64,000 nucleotides of DNA, taken from contig JAAFJY010000040.1 of the NCBI GenBank assembly GCA_013299105.1, positions 1 through 64,000 of the forward strand. The letters run 5' to 3'. Each line of letters begins with the position of its first letter. The stretch's first letter is position 1. The stretch comes from Chitinophagales bacterium (GTDB lineage Bacteria; Bacteroidota; Bacteroidia; Chitinophagales; Saprospiraceae). The notes beneath the pieces were generated by a model, which made no database searches, was not told the DNA's origin, and saw only the letters and a program-made list of their open reading frames with translations. Positions 1-7,863 of this stretch are shown here, piece by piece. The translations under genes and the position numbers were made by a program.

Positions 1-117
1 ACACAGAAATATTATCTCGTTCATAGGGTACTTTTTATGACGATCTATCCGAGGATCTTTTATCTGCTCTAAACCCTTGATTAAATCATTTAGCCGATTG
101 GGATTGGATGGTTCCAT
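1..117 (-). CDS. ISAs1-family transposase, N-terminal 39 residues (partial)
   Basis: The ORF starts at ATG 117 on the minus strand and is open to base 1. It encodes 39 residues containing the segment IKDPRIDRHKKYPMNEIIF, which matches the N-terminal H-repeat-associated domain of ISAs1 transposases (pattern D-P-R-x-x-R-x-K-K-[HY]-x-[LM]-x-[ED]-I-[LI]). The DDE catalytic core would lie beyond the window. It was too short and incomplete to be listed as an ORF but is recognisable. Confidence is high for family, none for activity. Confidence 0.75.
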   Translation of the reverse strand, partial: MEPSNPNRLNDLIKGLEQIKDPRIDRHKKYPMNEIIFLC

Positions 118-180
118 CTTTTTGATCACAAAATAGCTTTAAACCTCTTAATTTAATAGGATTTTAATGCGTTTGCCCTG
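1..180 (-). mobile_element. ISAs1-family insertion sequence, left end (cut by window edge)
   Basis: Reading the minus strand from 180, the element begins CAGGGCAAACGCAT..., a CAGGG-type terminus of the kind seen in ISAs1/H-repeat elements. After 63 bases a transposase ORF starts and runs off the window. Bases 86-180 recur as 4169-4263 (95 bp, apparently identical), where the same terminus again abuts an unrelated gene; this shows that 180/181 is the element boundary. The rest of the element lies outside the window, so target duplication cannot be checked. Confidence 0.8.
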
Positions 181-995
181 CCAAGGTCACGGTATTCATT
201 GTCAATATCTAAAAAGCGGAAAAAGGACCTGGTGCCAGCAGTGGTGCCATCGCTGACATACCAATTGGAAACAAAGCCGCGAGTGGCTGCAAAAAAGACC
301 CGATTAGCGACCGGAGTGAGGTAAGGGGGTGGAATATCGAGACGGTCATTGCCCAGATCAAGTACTACCTTGGTGCCTGCTACGGTGCCGTCGGAATAGA
401 GCAGGGCAAAACTCGTGGCATTGCCACTGGGATTGGCACACATCACCAGTTGTTTGCCGGAGGCACACATGTCGTGCAGTCCTTCGGGACCAAACTCCAG
501 GATGCGGGTGACCTTGCGGCTGAGTAAGGCCAGGCGAAACAGCGATTGCCGGGTACTTTGGGGCGTTTCCAGTGCGCTGAAATATAAAAAACTATCGATC
601 AGCACCGGGTGCCGCAAGCGGGCGTAGTAACTTGTGAGCGCCTGGGTGCCCTTCTCGCTGCCATCGCTGATCAATACCCGACCCTGGGTGCCACTGAGCG
701 AGGTGAATACCTTGCGGCCTGCCCAAGTGAGTGTCCGGCTCAGGTCTTCACCCGCATCGAGCTTGAGCAGGGATAGCGTACCCTGGGTAGAGCCATCGGA
801 TACCCACAAACTGCGGCTGTTGTCGCTGGCGCGGATCACAAAAAAAGCCCGGCTGCCCATGCTGTCGAGCAGCCTGCTGCCCGATAACCAGCCATTGGCA
901 CTGCCAGGGGCGATGTCTCTGGTTAGGCGGTAGCCTTGGGCAGATGCGCAAACCTGAAACAAAAAAACAAAAAAAATGACTTGTACAATTTTCAT
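153..995 (-). pseudogene. ELWxxDGT-repeat secreted protein, 3' end replaced by ISAs1 terminus
   Basis: The protein has a signal peptide (MKIVQVIFFVFLFQVCASAQ, using the ATG at 995 rather than 1010) and several WVSDGTxxGT-type repeats (for example LWVSDGSTQGT, YSDGTVAGTK, WYVSDGTTAGTR). This is the ELWxxDGT/hyalin-like repeat family, usually predicted beta-propeller surface proteins many hundreds of residues long in Bacteroidota. Here native coding stops at about 181 and the last residues, RANALKSY, are encoded by the end of the ISAs1 element. The same eight residues end the truncated ATPase at 4236-4646. The gene is therefore a disrupted N-terminal fragment without any T9SS tail. It lies 9 bases after the stop of the 1020-2063 gene. 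Confidence 0.75.
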
Positions 996-1019
996 AATGG
1001 CATTTGTCATGTAAAAAAA

Positions 1020-2063
1020 TTAGTTCTTCATTTCATAGACAGTCAGTACATTCCTACTATCTATAATATACATTCGGTCATCAGAAACTATAGGGGTGAC
1101 AAGTATAGCTTTTTCCTCTTGAGGTTTTTCATTCATATCAAGCTGGATCAAAAAATCTAAATCTTCTGTTTGTACATTAAAGCAACCTACTTCTTGAACG
1201 CTAGTTGAAAAATATATCTTATTTTCTAATAGTATTTTTTGTCCAAATAAATTTTTTTGAAATAATAAAGGGACTATTCTCTTGTTTTCAACACCCCCTG
1301 TATTAGGGTTAATACAAATAAATTCTTGTTTATCAAGCCCATACAATATGTCTTTGGCTTTAGAATACTGAAGCTCAGAGCATGTGTAACCAGTAGATCG
1401 GAATAACAATTGTCCCGTATGTAAGTCAATTCCTACAATAGAATATTCACTTTTAGTTGTAAGCTCATCTTGAAAGCGCTCAAATGTTATCAATACATCA
1501 TTATTTGTTTGAATAAATTGTCTTGGAGTCATCATTTCTCCTTCAAGTTCAAAAATCCATACCATATTTTTCGTGCTTAAATCTATCTTTTCAATCCTTT
1601 TTTTTTCACACAAAATTATCCAATCTGGGTTGCTTACTACAATTGATGCTAAACTTTCCCAGAAATACAAAACATCTAATTTTTTTATACTAATAAGTGT
1701 GTTAGTCCTTTTTAGAGGAAAAAGTGATGCTGTGTAAGCTACACAATAATCATCATTAAGAATAAATACTCTCTCCATAGTTGATTGGAGCATCAGTTTA
1801 GGCAAAAAATCATGAAAGTCAAGCTCGAATAGATTATTTTTTTCACAAATAAAAACTCTACCGTCTCGATTTACATGAGTTTGCGAAACAAATCCAGCAA
1901 TGCCAGAATAACTACCTAGCAGGCTACAATCGACAAGGTCATAACTATAAATAACACTCTTGCGATCATGGAATGTTATCATCTTTTTTTCCAACGAATT
2001 AAGCATGCTTTCAATCGTCAAACCGAAAGTGTTCTCAACTTCGAAAAGCTTCCTTAAAGTCAT
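1020..2063 (-). CDS. Unknown AT-rich protein, beta-propeller-like
   Basis: A 347-residue protein with no signal peptide that I do not recognise as a named family. It shows repeated beta-rich stretches such as VGIDLHTGQLLFRS, FICINPNTGG and MYIIDSRNVLTVYE, resembling PQQ/WD-type propeller blades. Its ATG overlaps the stop of the upstream 96-codon ORF by four bases (ATGA), implying translational coupling. Base composition is clearly more AT-rich than the housekeeping genes, suggesting an accessory origin. The overlap with what looks like the tail of a polymorphic toxin makes an immunity role possible, but that is inference only. Confidence 0.5.
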   Translation of the reverse strand: MTLRKLFEVENTFGLTIESMLNSLEKKMITFHDRKSVIYSYDLVDCSLLGSYSGIAGFVSQTHVNRDGRVFICEKNNLFELDFHDFLPKLMLQSTMERVFILNDDYCVAYTASLFPLKRTNTLISIKKLDVLYFWESLASIVVSNPDWIILCEKKRIEKIDLSTKNMVWIFELEGEMMTPRQFIQTNNDVLITFERFQDELTTKSEYSIVGIDLHTGQLLFRSTGYTCSELQYSKAKDILYGLDKQEFICINPNTGGVENKRIVPLLFQKNLFGQKILLENKIYFSTSVQEVGCFNVQTEDLDFLIQLDMNEKPQEEKAILVTPIVSDDRMYIIDSRNVLTVYEMKN

Positions 2064-2350
2064 TTTACCAGAAATATTTCGTCAAACGAATTAGCAATAT
2101 TTTCCATTAAAGACTGGAAATTATCGCCAAATTTTCTAACCACATCAGGGCCTAACTGTTGCTCCATTCTAGAAAGTGTTCGAAGCATTGAAAGCTTCTG
2201 GTCATTGGTAATACCTCCTGGAAGCTTCTTACCGTCAAAAATCCAACGAATTCTATCTAGAGATTTAGCCTCAGTCAAGTCACGAATAAACTCCTCAATG
2301 AACCTATCAGGTGGTAAATCCTTTACTGATTTGAATTGAGTGCGTGACAT
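2060..2350 (-). pseudogene. C-terminal remnant of a disrupted gene, possibly a toxin tail
   Basis: The ORF opens inside the terminal repeat of the ISKra4 element: the first four codons (MSRT) come from the inverted repeat, so the true 5' part of the gene is missing. The remaining ~90 residues include the segment AKSLDRIRWIFDGKK followed by a helical tail. This layout resembles C-terminal tails of RHS/eCIS-type polymorphic toxins in this phylum, but I cannot name a family. The stop overlaps the next gene by four bases. It could still be translated from the IS-provided ATG. Confidence 0.4.
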
Positions 2351-2360
2351 ATTCGGGGAA
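2337..2360 (+). repeat. ISKra4 terminal inverted repeat, left copy
   Basis: This pairs with 4142-4166. The outer 13 bases (TGAGTGCGTGACA) match perfectly and the inner part shows two substitutions around ATTCGGGG versus ATTAGGGG. The left copy lies just past the transposase stop and also supplies an in-frame ATG to the interrupted neighbour gene. Confidence 0.75.
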
Positions 2361-2368
2361 AATTCATA

Positions 2369-4015
2369 TCAAGCCACAGCTTTTAAGCGCTGTACTTGCT
2401 CTTGTGCGATTTTGAATTCCATAAAGTCCTCCATGTCACCGTTCAATTTGACAGCTCTTGTATCCATCACCTGCTGTGCGCCTGTGGATGACCATCTCAT
2501 TCCACTTTGCTCCATCCGATCTTTGACCAAATGGCCACAAGCAGCTTCGACCAGAGCGGAACTAACTGGATAGCCTTTACTCAAATAGGTTTTGTAATCC
2601 ATTTTATGTTGATGGTTGGTAAAGTAAGTCAAGGTTTTTTGAACTTGCTCTTTCTTGTTTTGCGAAAGGTTTCCTTTTTCTACGATGTTCTTTAAATCCT
2701 TTATCACCTTGTCGGTTTTGCTCTCCAAGAGATCTCTAAGAACGCCTTCTACCCAAGGTTGCTTGTTAGGGCTTTTCTCACCAAAGATAGCAGTTGCCGC
2801 ATCCCAGGTGTACTCACTTGTATGTACGATGTCTAGGACAATCCCTGCAAAATGGTCGCTGAGACCATATTTTTCAAGCCCTGCCGTTATTTTTTCTTCC
2901 AGCCCAATTCCTGCATCGATAGGAATGACAAAGCTCCCTCCGTGTTTTTGGACGTATTGGGCCATCTGCTGTAGGCCATAATCCACTGCTTTTTGTTGAT
3001 CGCCCAAGAATGCACGAAGATGAATGTCTTGATGCCAACGGTTATCATTTTCATGCCTTTTGCCACCTTTGGTAGGAGTACTGGGATTATCCACCTCCTT
3101 CTCCACTTTTTGCTCCTTGGAAGAGCCTGTAATTTTGTACATTAGACCAGTAATGATCTGATCGACATTACGGACTTTGGGTAGAAAATGAGAACACACT
3201 ACCACTGTTGCCATTTGCATGACATTAGGCTTCTCCCCTTTGCCTAGTCGATGTCTGAGCTCCATTGTAACCACACCTTGATCAGGTGCAGGCTCAGGTG
3301 GTGTATCTGATGATTTTCGCTTTTTTGTTGGTGGAAGGTCGGCTTTTTTGGATATCGTATCTGCTTGATCTTTGTTTTTGATTTTGGGGACGCCTTTTCC
3401 ATCTAGGGATAGCGCGAAACAACTATTGGGGGGCACTGGTGCACACTGGCCTGCTGCTCCACTGCCTGATTCAGGCTTGTCATAATAATGTGCGGCCATC
3501 GTTCCCATATCTGTCATATTCCGAGCTGAAGATTTACCGCTCAGACCCAAGTCGAGTATTTTGTTAACTACTCGAACACTTTCTATAAAATCATTCTCAC
3601 TCGCACTTTCTCCAACCAATTCCTGTAAGTTATAGGACCAAGACGAATCAGACGGAAGCTGCAAAATCTGATCCAGATAGTACGTTTTACCTATTTTTTT
3701 GTGCCAGTAGCTCGGACGACTAAACTCTAGCCAACCAAAAAAACTCAAGTATTTTCTTGGTGTTTCGCCTTTGCGCTCTAACAATTCGCCATTGATACCC
3801 AAAAGCTTGGTAGCTCGATAGCGCTCCAATCTTTGTTGAATGATGTACATCAACAGACCTTTACCCAATTTAAGCAGTGACCTAAGTATGCCCTTTTCCA
3901 TCTTGTGCATAGGAACATCTTCATGCACATAACCTTCACACAAGTCAAGCAATCCTTTGATTTCTTGTCGTACATGGCTGCTGATTTGAGATTCTTCCAT
4001 ATCTTGTGATGCCAC
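2369..4015 (-). CDS. ISKra4 family transposase
   Basis: A 548-residue protein. The C-terminal signature GYPVSSALVEAACGHLVKD followed by RMEQSGMRWSSTGAQ is diagnostic for ISKra4 transposases, the glutamate in it being the likely last DDE residue. Upstream acidic positions include SLDGKG (around residue 200) and VIPIDAGIG followed by VLDIVHTSEY (around residues 365-390). A charged, Pro-rich linker lies near residues 210-250. Length is full for the family and no frameshift is seen, so the element may be active. The start at 4015 leaves about 150 bases of leader to the right terminus. Confidence 0.9.
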   Translation of the reverse strand: MASQDMEESQISSHVRQEIKGLLDLCEGYVHEDVPMHKMEKGILRSLLKLGKGLLMYIIQQRLERYRATKLLGINGELLERKGETPRKYLSFFGWLEFSRPSYWHKKIGKTYYLDQILQLPSDSSWSYNLQELVGESASENDFIESVRVVNKILDLGLSGKSSARNMTDMGTMAAHYYDKPESGSGAAGQCAPVPPNSCFALSLDGKGVPKIKNKDQADTISKKADLPPTKKRKSSDTPPEPAPDQGVVTMELRHRLGKGEKPNVMQMATVVVCSHFLPKVRNVDQIITGLMYKITGSSKEQKVEKEVDNPSTPTKGGKRHENDNRWHQDIHLRAFLGDQQKAVDYGLQQMAQYVQKHGGSFVIPIDAGIGLEEKITAGLEKYGLSDHFAGIVLDIVHTSEYTWDAATAIFGEKSPNKQPWVEGVLRDLLESKTDKVIKDLKNIVEKGNLSQNKKEQVQKTLTYFTNHQHKMDYKTYLSKGYPVSSALVEAACGHLVKDRMEQSGMRWSSTGAQQVMDTRAVKLNGDMEDFMEFKIAQEQVQRLKAVA

Positions 4016-4141
4016 TGGTGCCTAAACTAGTGGCGGGAGTTGAGAGTTTTTGAATTTGTTTTTGTCACCTAAATTTACAAAATTCTCATACTCCCTTTTT
4101 TTATTTGATCCAAAATTTCTCCTTCTCACAATCATATTAGG

Positions 4142-4166
4142 TTCCCCCTAATGTGTCACGCACTCA
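4142..4166 (-). repeat. ISKra4 terminal inverted repeat, right copy
   Basis: This is the reverse complement of the left terminus at 2337-2360. The external side continues after two bases directly into the truncated ISAs1 end. Confidence 0.75.
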
Positions 4167-4168
4167 TT

Positions 4169-4263
4169 TCATTTAGCCGATTGGGATTGGATGGTTCCAT
4201 CTTTTTGATCACAAAATAGCTTTAAACCTCTTAATTTAATAGGATTTTAATGCGTTTGCCCTG
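4169..4263 (-). mobile_element. ISAs1-family element remnant (second copy of terminus)
   Basis: This 95-bp copy is the same as 86-180: the terminus CAGGGCAAACGCAT, the leader, and the first transposase codons (ATG at 4200). Homology to the first copy ends at 4169, where ISKra4 begins, so only about 10 transposase codons survive. The outer edge at 4263/4264 interrupts the GHKL ATPase gene. The remainder of this ISAs1 copy is not found on the far side of ISKra4. Confidence 0.8.
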
Positions 4264-4646
4264 ACATATTCACCAGAATCAAGTTCAATAAATGTCGTTA
4301 TTTTGATATGCTTCCCATAAACATGGGTACTTATAAAACCAGTACCATATTGTCCTAGTTTTTCATCGTTGTTGCCATACGTTTTCCCTACGCTAAATTG
4401 TTTTATTAAGCCACCAAACTCTGAATCTGTAAACGGTCTACCGTTATGTTTAAAAATAAAACCTTTATCAGTTCGGTTAATTTCAATTTCTCCCTTTTCC
4501 TGAATTGTATCTAAAGCATTTTGAAAGAGCTCCCATATTGCTCTTTTTTCTGCATACTCAGGATTTATTTCCCTAATGCCTGTAAATATCTTATTGGCAA
4601 AGGATTCAAAAATATCTCGTCTTTCTTTTTCTCTGTAAGATGCCAT
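4236..4646 (-). pseudogene. GHKL (HATPase) N-terminal fragment truncated by ISAs1 end
   Basis: Native sequence is 4264-4646 (about 128 residues); the last residues RANALKSY come from the IS terminus. The N-box is visible as AIWELFQNALDTI, and the glycine-rich lid motif as GQYGTGF (about residues 99-105). These mark a Bergerat-fold ATPase of the Hsp90/sacsin-like type. Such N-termini usually belong to large proteins (often >800 residues), some in anti-phage systems. Which one this was cannot be told from the fragment. The AT-rich composition agrees with accessory DNA. Confidence 0.7.
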
Positions 4647-4827
4647 GAATACAACTATTAAATTCTCTTTTGTTTTTCTATAAGTTTGGTTTCATCTTTT
4701 TTGTCAGGCCCTTCTGAAAAGCAAAACATGGTTAGTTTGAAAGTCTGTCCGCTTTGTCGATATGGTCTGTATGTCGAGTCCATTTACAGTCATTGTCTTG
4801 CTGTGTCGTCTGTCTTTTTAGCATTAG

Positions 4828-4988
4828 TGCTAACGGGCCGAGTATTTGTGAAGGCAGGGCATTTGGAACCCGTCATTCACCGTCGCGTACAAAGATACCA
4901 TAAAAACCCGACTATTCAAAGGCTTCCCATCATTCCCTGCTTTTACAAATACAATGTCAAACGAAGTGGCTTGGCATTTTTGCTAACG
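4828..4988. repeat. Imperfect palindromic element with 8-bp direct repeats
   Basis: TGCTAACG occurs at 4828-4835 and again at 4981-4988. Between them GTATTTGTGAAGGCAGGGCA (4842-4861) is the near-perfect complement of 4933-4952 (16 of 20 bases). The whole gap 4647-5136 holds no convincing gene; the short ORFs there look random. The arrangement resembles a MITE or a degenerate integron attC-like recombination site. I cannot decide between them, because only one copy is in the window. Confidence 0.45.
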
Positions 4989-5136
4989 TGATAATATACG
5001 AACCTCGCATACCTAAAAAGAAATATACAACAATCGAAGAGAAATGCAATTCCTCCCTGATGAAATAACCTATAAGCATTGACAACCAATGAATTAACAT
5101 ATCCACTGTAAGATTGAAAGACATTTAACCCCAACC

Positions 5137-6303
5137 CTAAATCCGAATAAACACCCCCCTCCGGTACATCCACCAAAGCACCCACCACTCGGCCAATAAA
5201 ATCAAGCCGCCGTGTACCAGCGTGCGATAAGGCACCCCAAACAAGGTATCGTAATCCGGCCCCAAGTGAATGTGCAAAGCTTTGCTGACATAGGCATCGA
5301 AGCCATGCGCCATCACGTAAGCAGCAATCGAATTCATCCCGATGACTTTGAGCCAAAAAAACCATTGCTCTTTTCCTTTCAAATCAATCAGGTAATAAAA
5401 TCCGGCCATCAGCAGGAAGCACCAGCCGCCGCTGAACAAAACCCAGGTTGGCGTCCAGATCCTTTTGACGTTGGGGCAAATGCCCGCGTAGTGGAATACA
5501 AGGCCCAAAACCAGGCCCAAAAGCCCAAAATAGACCAGCTTTTTCAGTTTGTCAGTGGATTTGCCCTCAGCGATCAAGGTATTCCCGCCCAATAAGCCCA
5601 AAATCATGGTGGCCAGGGTGGGGATAAAGCTCAACGTAACATAGCCCCCAGCATTGGCCACAAAAGGACTTTCGCGTGGGAAAAGGTTCAAAAACCAAGT
5701 ATCAAATGCCCAGGCCAGGTTGCTGTTTTTGTTCCAATGGCCTTGAAACCCGCTGCGCAGCAATTCGGGTTCCGAAAAAACGGCTTGGTAGTCGAAATTA
5801 GAAGGAGGCAAAGGGTACAGTGCAAAAGCCAGCCAATAGCCCAGTATTAAGACCAAAATAGCCCCAATTTGCACCCTTTGCGACTGAAACCCCAGGGCAA
5901 ATAAAAAAGTATAACCCAGGCCAATTTGACTCAAGGTATCCTCAAAGGTGAAATAAGTCTGCGGAGACCACTGCGAACGCAGGAAAATGCCCAAAACCAC
6001 CAAGACGAATGCCCGCCAAGCCGCATGGCGCAGCATTTTGCCAAATTTTTCTCCCGAATGTTGCCGATTGAACAAGGAAAAAGGCAACACCAGGCCCACC
6101 AAAAAAGAAAAAGAAGGCTGGATGAGGTCGTGCAGCGAACAACCCGTCCAAGCCACGTGGTCCTGGTTGAAGGCCATGAATTTCCAAAAACCACTTTGCG
6201 GCAAGGCTGCTGACACTGCATGAAAGCGCAATACTTCGGCCATCATCAGGAACATGACGAAGCCACGATACACGTCGGCGGATTTTAGGCGTAGGCTGGG
6301 CAT
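5137..6303 (-). CDS. DUF5009/HGSNAT-like membrane acyltransferase homologue
   Basis: A 388-residue integral membrane protein with about ten hydrophobic segments. The N-terminus (LKSADVYRGFVMFLMMAEV) and the conserved histidine region (HVAWTGCSLHDLIQPSFSFL, about residues 50-70) match the DUF5009/NagX family related to heparan-alpha-glucosaminide N-acetyltransferase. These proteins are predicted to move an acyl group across the inner membrane to an amino sugar, and NagX-type members often accompany chitin or hexosamine use. No sugar genes adjoin it here. It stands alone, about 320 bases from ribBA. Confidence 0.75.
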   Translation of the reverse strand: MPSLRLKSADVYRGFVMFLMMAEVLRFHAVSAALPQSGFWKFMAFNQDHVAWTGCSLHDLIQPSFSFLVGLVLPFSLFNRQHSGEKFGKMLRHAAWRAFVLVVLGIFLRSQWSPQTYFTFEDTLSQIGLGYTFLFALGFQSQRVQIGAILVLILGYWLAFALYPLPPSNFDYQAVFSEPELLRSGFQGHWNKNSNLAWAFDTWFLNLFPRESPFVANAGGYVTLSFIPTLATMILGLLGGNTLIAEGKSTDKLKKLVYFGLLGLVLGLVFHYAGICPNVKRIWTPTWVLFSGGWCFLLMAGFYYLIDLKGKEQWFFWLKVIGMNSIAAYVMAHGFDAYVSKALHIHLGPDYDTLFGVPYRTLVHGGLILLAEWWVLWWMYRRGVFIRI

Positions 6304-6420
6304 GGCGTTTTTTTAGGCAAGATACTGCATTGCCCGTTTCGCGGTTTAGCCATGGAATTTTTTTTGCCTCTGATCGCAACTGCGTTGCTTCCCTTGCCCC
6401 GATCCGCGAGGCTTTTTTAG

Positions 6421-6475
6421 CACACGGATTACACGGATTACACAGATTTTCACGGATTGCCAACATGATTTTGAC
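6421..6475 (-). repeat. Dispersed intergenic repeat (CCGTGTAATCCGTG type), copy 1
   Basis: Read on the minus strand from 6475, this sequence aligns with 35470-35523 over about 54 bases (both GTCAA-N3-CATGTTGG-N-AATC-N-GTGAAAATC... ending in ATCCGTGT-N-ATCCGTGT). It lies in the 6304-6622 gap, which otherwise contains only the heptamer array at its ribBA end. Confidence 0.65.
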
Positions 6476-6577
6476 CGCGACTTTGCCACAGTATTCTCTG
6501 CATCACCGGAAGTCGTCCTCAATAGTATAAGTAGAACAACCCAAAAGAGCGGAACCCAAAATCCCCCCAGCAAGCCC

Positions 6578-6626
6578 CCACTAACCATTAACAACTAACC
6601 ATTAACAATTAACAACTAACCATTAA
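6578..6626 (-). repeat. Degenerate heptamer array at the ribBA stop codon
   Basis: On the minus strand seven consecutive heptamers of form TTAATGG, TTAGTTG, TTAATTG, TTAATGG, TTAGTTG, TTAATGG, TTAGTGG follow one another. The ribBA stop TAA (6623-6625) is inside the first unit. The same arrangement is seen at pdxH (17470) and at the GNAT gene (59589). Confidence 0.8.
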
Positions 6627-7783
6627 AAAGTTCCTATATTCTCCACGATCTCCAAGCCATAGCCGATCAGGCCTACGCGGCGACGGGGATTGTTGGTCAG
6701 CAAGCGGATTTTACTTACTTGCAGGTCGCGCAAGATTTGGGCACCTACGCCGAAGTCGCGTTGACTCATCTCGTTGGGCAGTTTTTGGTCACCGCCAGTT
6801 TCCAATTGGGTTTTCAGGGCTTCCAGGCGGTGCAACAGGCTGAATTCGCCCTTCTCTGATTGGCGCATGAACAGCATCAGACCCTGGCCTTCGGCTTGGA
6901 TTTTGTCGAATGCCTCGCGGTTGAAAACGCCCGTGGTTTCGATCAGGTTGCCCAGGATATCGCCAGCCGTTGAGCTAGAATGTACCCTCACCAAAACGGG
7001 GTCGCCATCTTGCCATTCGCCTTTTTTGAAGGCCAGGTGAACGTCGCCAGTGGAGATTTCTTCGTAAGCGATTACTTGTACCGGGCCTCGGGCCGTTGGG
7101 TAATCAAACTCCAACTTGCGGCGAATCAAGCGCTCGGTGCGCATGCGGTATTCCACCAAATCGTCGATGGAGATGATTTTGAGGCCAAATTTTTTGGCTG
7201 TTTCCAGCAATTGTGGCAAGCGGGCCATGGTCCCGTCTTCGTTCAAGATTTCGACTAAAACCCCCACTGGAGCAAAACCTGCCAAGCGAGCCAGATCGAC
7301 GGTGGCTTCGGTGTGGCCAGTGCGGCGCAAAACACCTCCTTGCTTGGCCCGCAAGGGGAAAATATGGCCCGGACGCGCATAATCACTGGGCTTGGTAGCC
7401 GGATCAACCAGGGCTTTGATGCCTACGGCCCGGTCATAAGCCGAAATGCCCGTGGTGCAACCCTGCCCAATCAAGTCGATGGAAACGGTGAAGGCCGTTT
7501 CGTGCAAAGCAGTATTTGACGATACCATCAAGGGCAGGTCCAGCTCATCGGCGCGGCGCTCATCAAGGGGGGTGCAGATCAGTCCCCGACCGTGGGTAGC
7601 CATGAAGTTGATGATCTCTGGCGTGATGCATTCGGCAGCACAAATGAAATCGCCTTCGTTTTCGCGGTTTTCATCGTCCACTACAATGACTACTTCGCCG
7701 TTTTTGATGCCGGTAATGGCTTCTTCAATGGTATTCAACAGGCCTGTTTCTACAGGTTGAGCAGCAGTGCTGGTATCGGTCAT
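6623..7783 (-). CDS. ribBA: RibBA-like protein: DHBP synthase with degenerate GTP cyclohydrolase II domain
   Basis: Residues ~15-210 are 3,4-dihydroxy-2-butanone 4-phosphate synthase, which converts ribulose 5-phosphate to the four-carbon riboflavin precursor. Its metal and substrate motifs are present (DDENRENEGDF, HGRGLICTPL, GHTEATVDL). Residues ~211-386 are GTP cyclohydrolase II-like, but the zinc site is absent. Where active enzymes have VHSECLTGD followed by RCDCG, this protein has VHSSSTAGDILGNLIETTG with no cysteine. The HRQEGRGIGL loop is also degenerate (MRQSEKGEFSL). The terminal LLTNNPRR motif remains. The RibB activity looks intact and the RibA activity lost, so a separate RibA should exist elsewhere. 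The ATG at 7783 is preferred over 7822. Confidence 0.9.
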   Translation of the reverse strand: MTDTSTAAQPVETGLLNTIEEAITGIKNGEVVIVVDDENRENEGDFICAAECITPEIINFMATHGRGLICTPLDERRADELDLPLMVSSNTALHETAFTVSIDLIGQGCTTGISAYDRAVGIKALVDPATKPSDYARPGHIFPLRAKQGGVLRRTGHTEATVDLARLAGFAPVGVLVEILNEDGTMARLPQLLETAKKFGLKIISIDDLVEYRMRTERLIRRKLEFDYPTARGPVQVIAYEEISTGDVHLAFKKGEWQDGDPVLVRVHSSSTAGDILGNLIETTGVFNREAFDKIQAEGQGLMLFMRQSEKGEFSLLHRLEALKTQLETGGDQKLPNEMSQRDFGVGAQILRDLQVSKIRLLTNNPRRRVGLIGYGLEIVENIGTF

Positions 7784-7863
7784 ATTGTATTTGGCTTCAA
7801 AGGGCTGATAAAATCGCCGCAAAGGTCTAAAAAAATCTATCTACCCAACAAAATTGTTTTGCT

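Larger units (their letters stand above)
2337..4166 (-). mobile_element. Complete ISKra4-family insertion sequence
   Basis: Imperfect terminal inverted repeats bound the element: TGAGTGCGTGACATATTCGG at 2337 matches the complement of the sequence ending ...TGTCACGCACTCA at 4166 (only a few mismatches over about 24 bases). A single transposase gene lies between them. The flanks (TTGAAT to the left, TTTCAT to the right) are not direct repeats. The right flank is an ISAs1 end, whereas the left flank is an unrelated gene remnant rather than the rest of ISAs1. The element therefore sits at a rearrangement junction rather than at a simple insertion. Confidence 0.8.

Noticed and set aside
4828-4988. 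Typical integron attC site
   Set aside because: Only partly fits: both end motifs are in direct, not inverted, orientation, and no integrase is in view, so it is kept as an unnamed repeat.
4686-4991. 101-codon plus-strand ORF
   Set aside because: It lies across the palindromic element and has no domain or codon signal.
6421-6475. CRISPR-like repeats
   Set aside because: The CACGGATTA units are adjacent without unique spacers and match a dispersed repeat, not an array. No cas genes are present.
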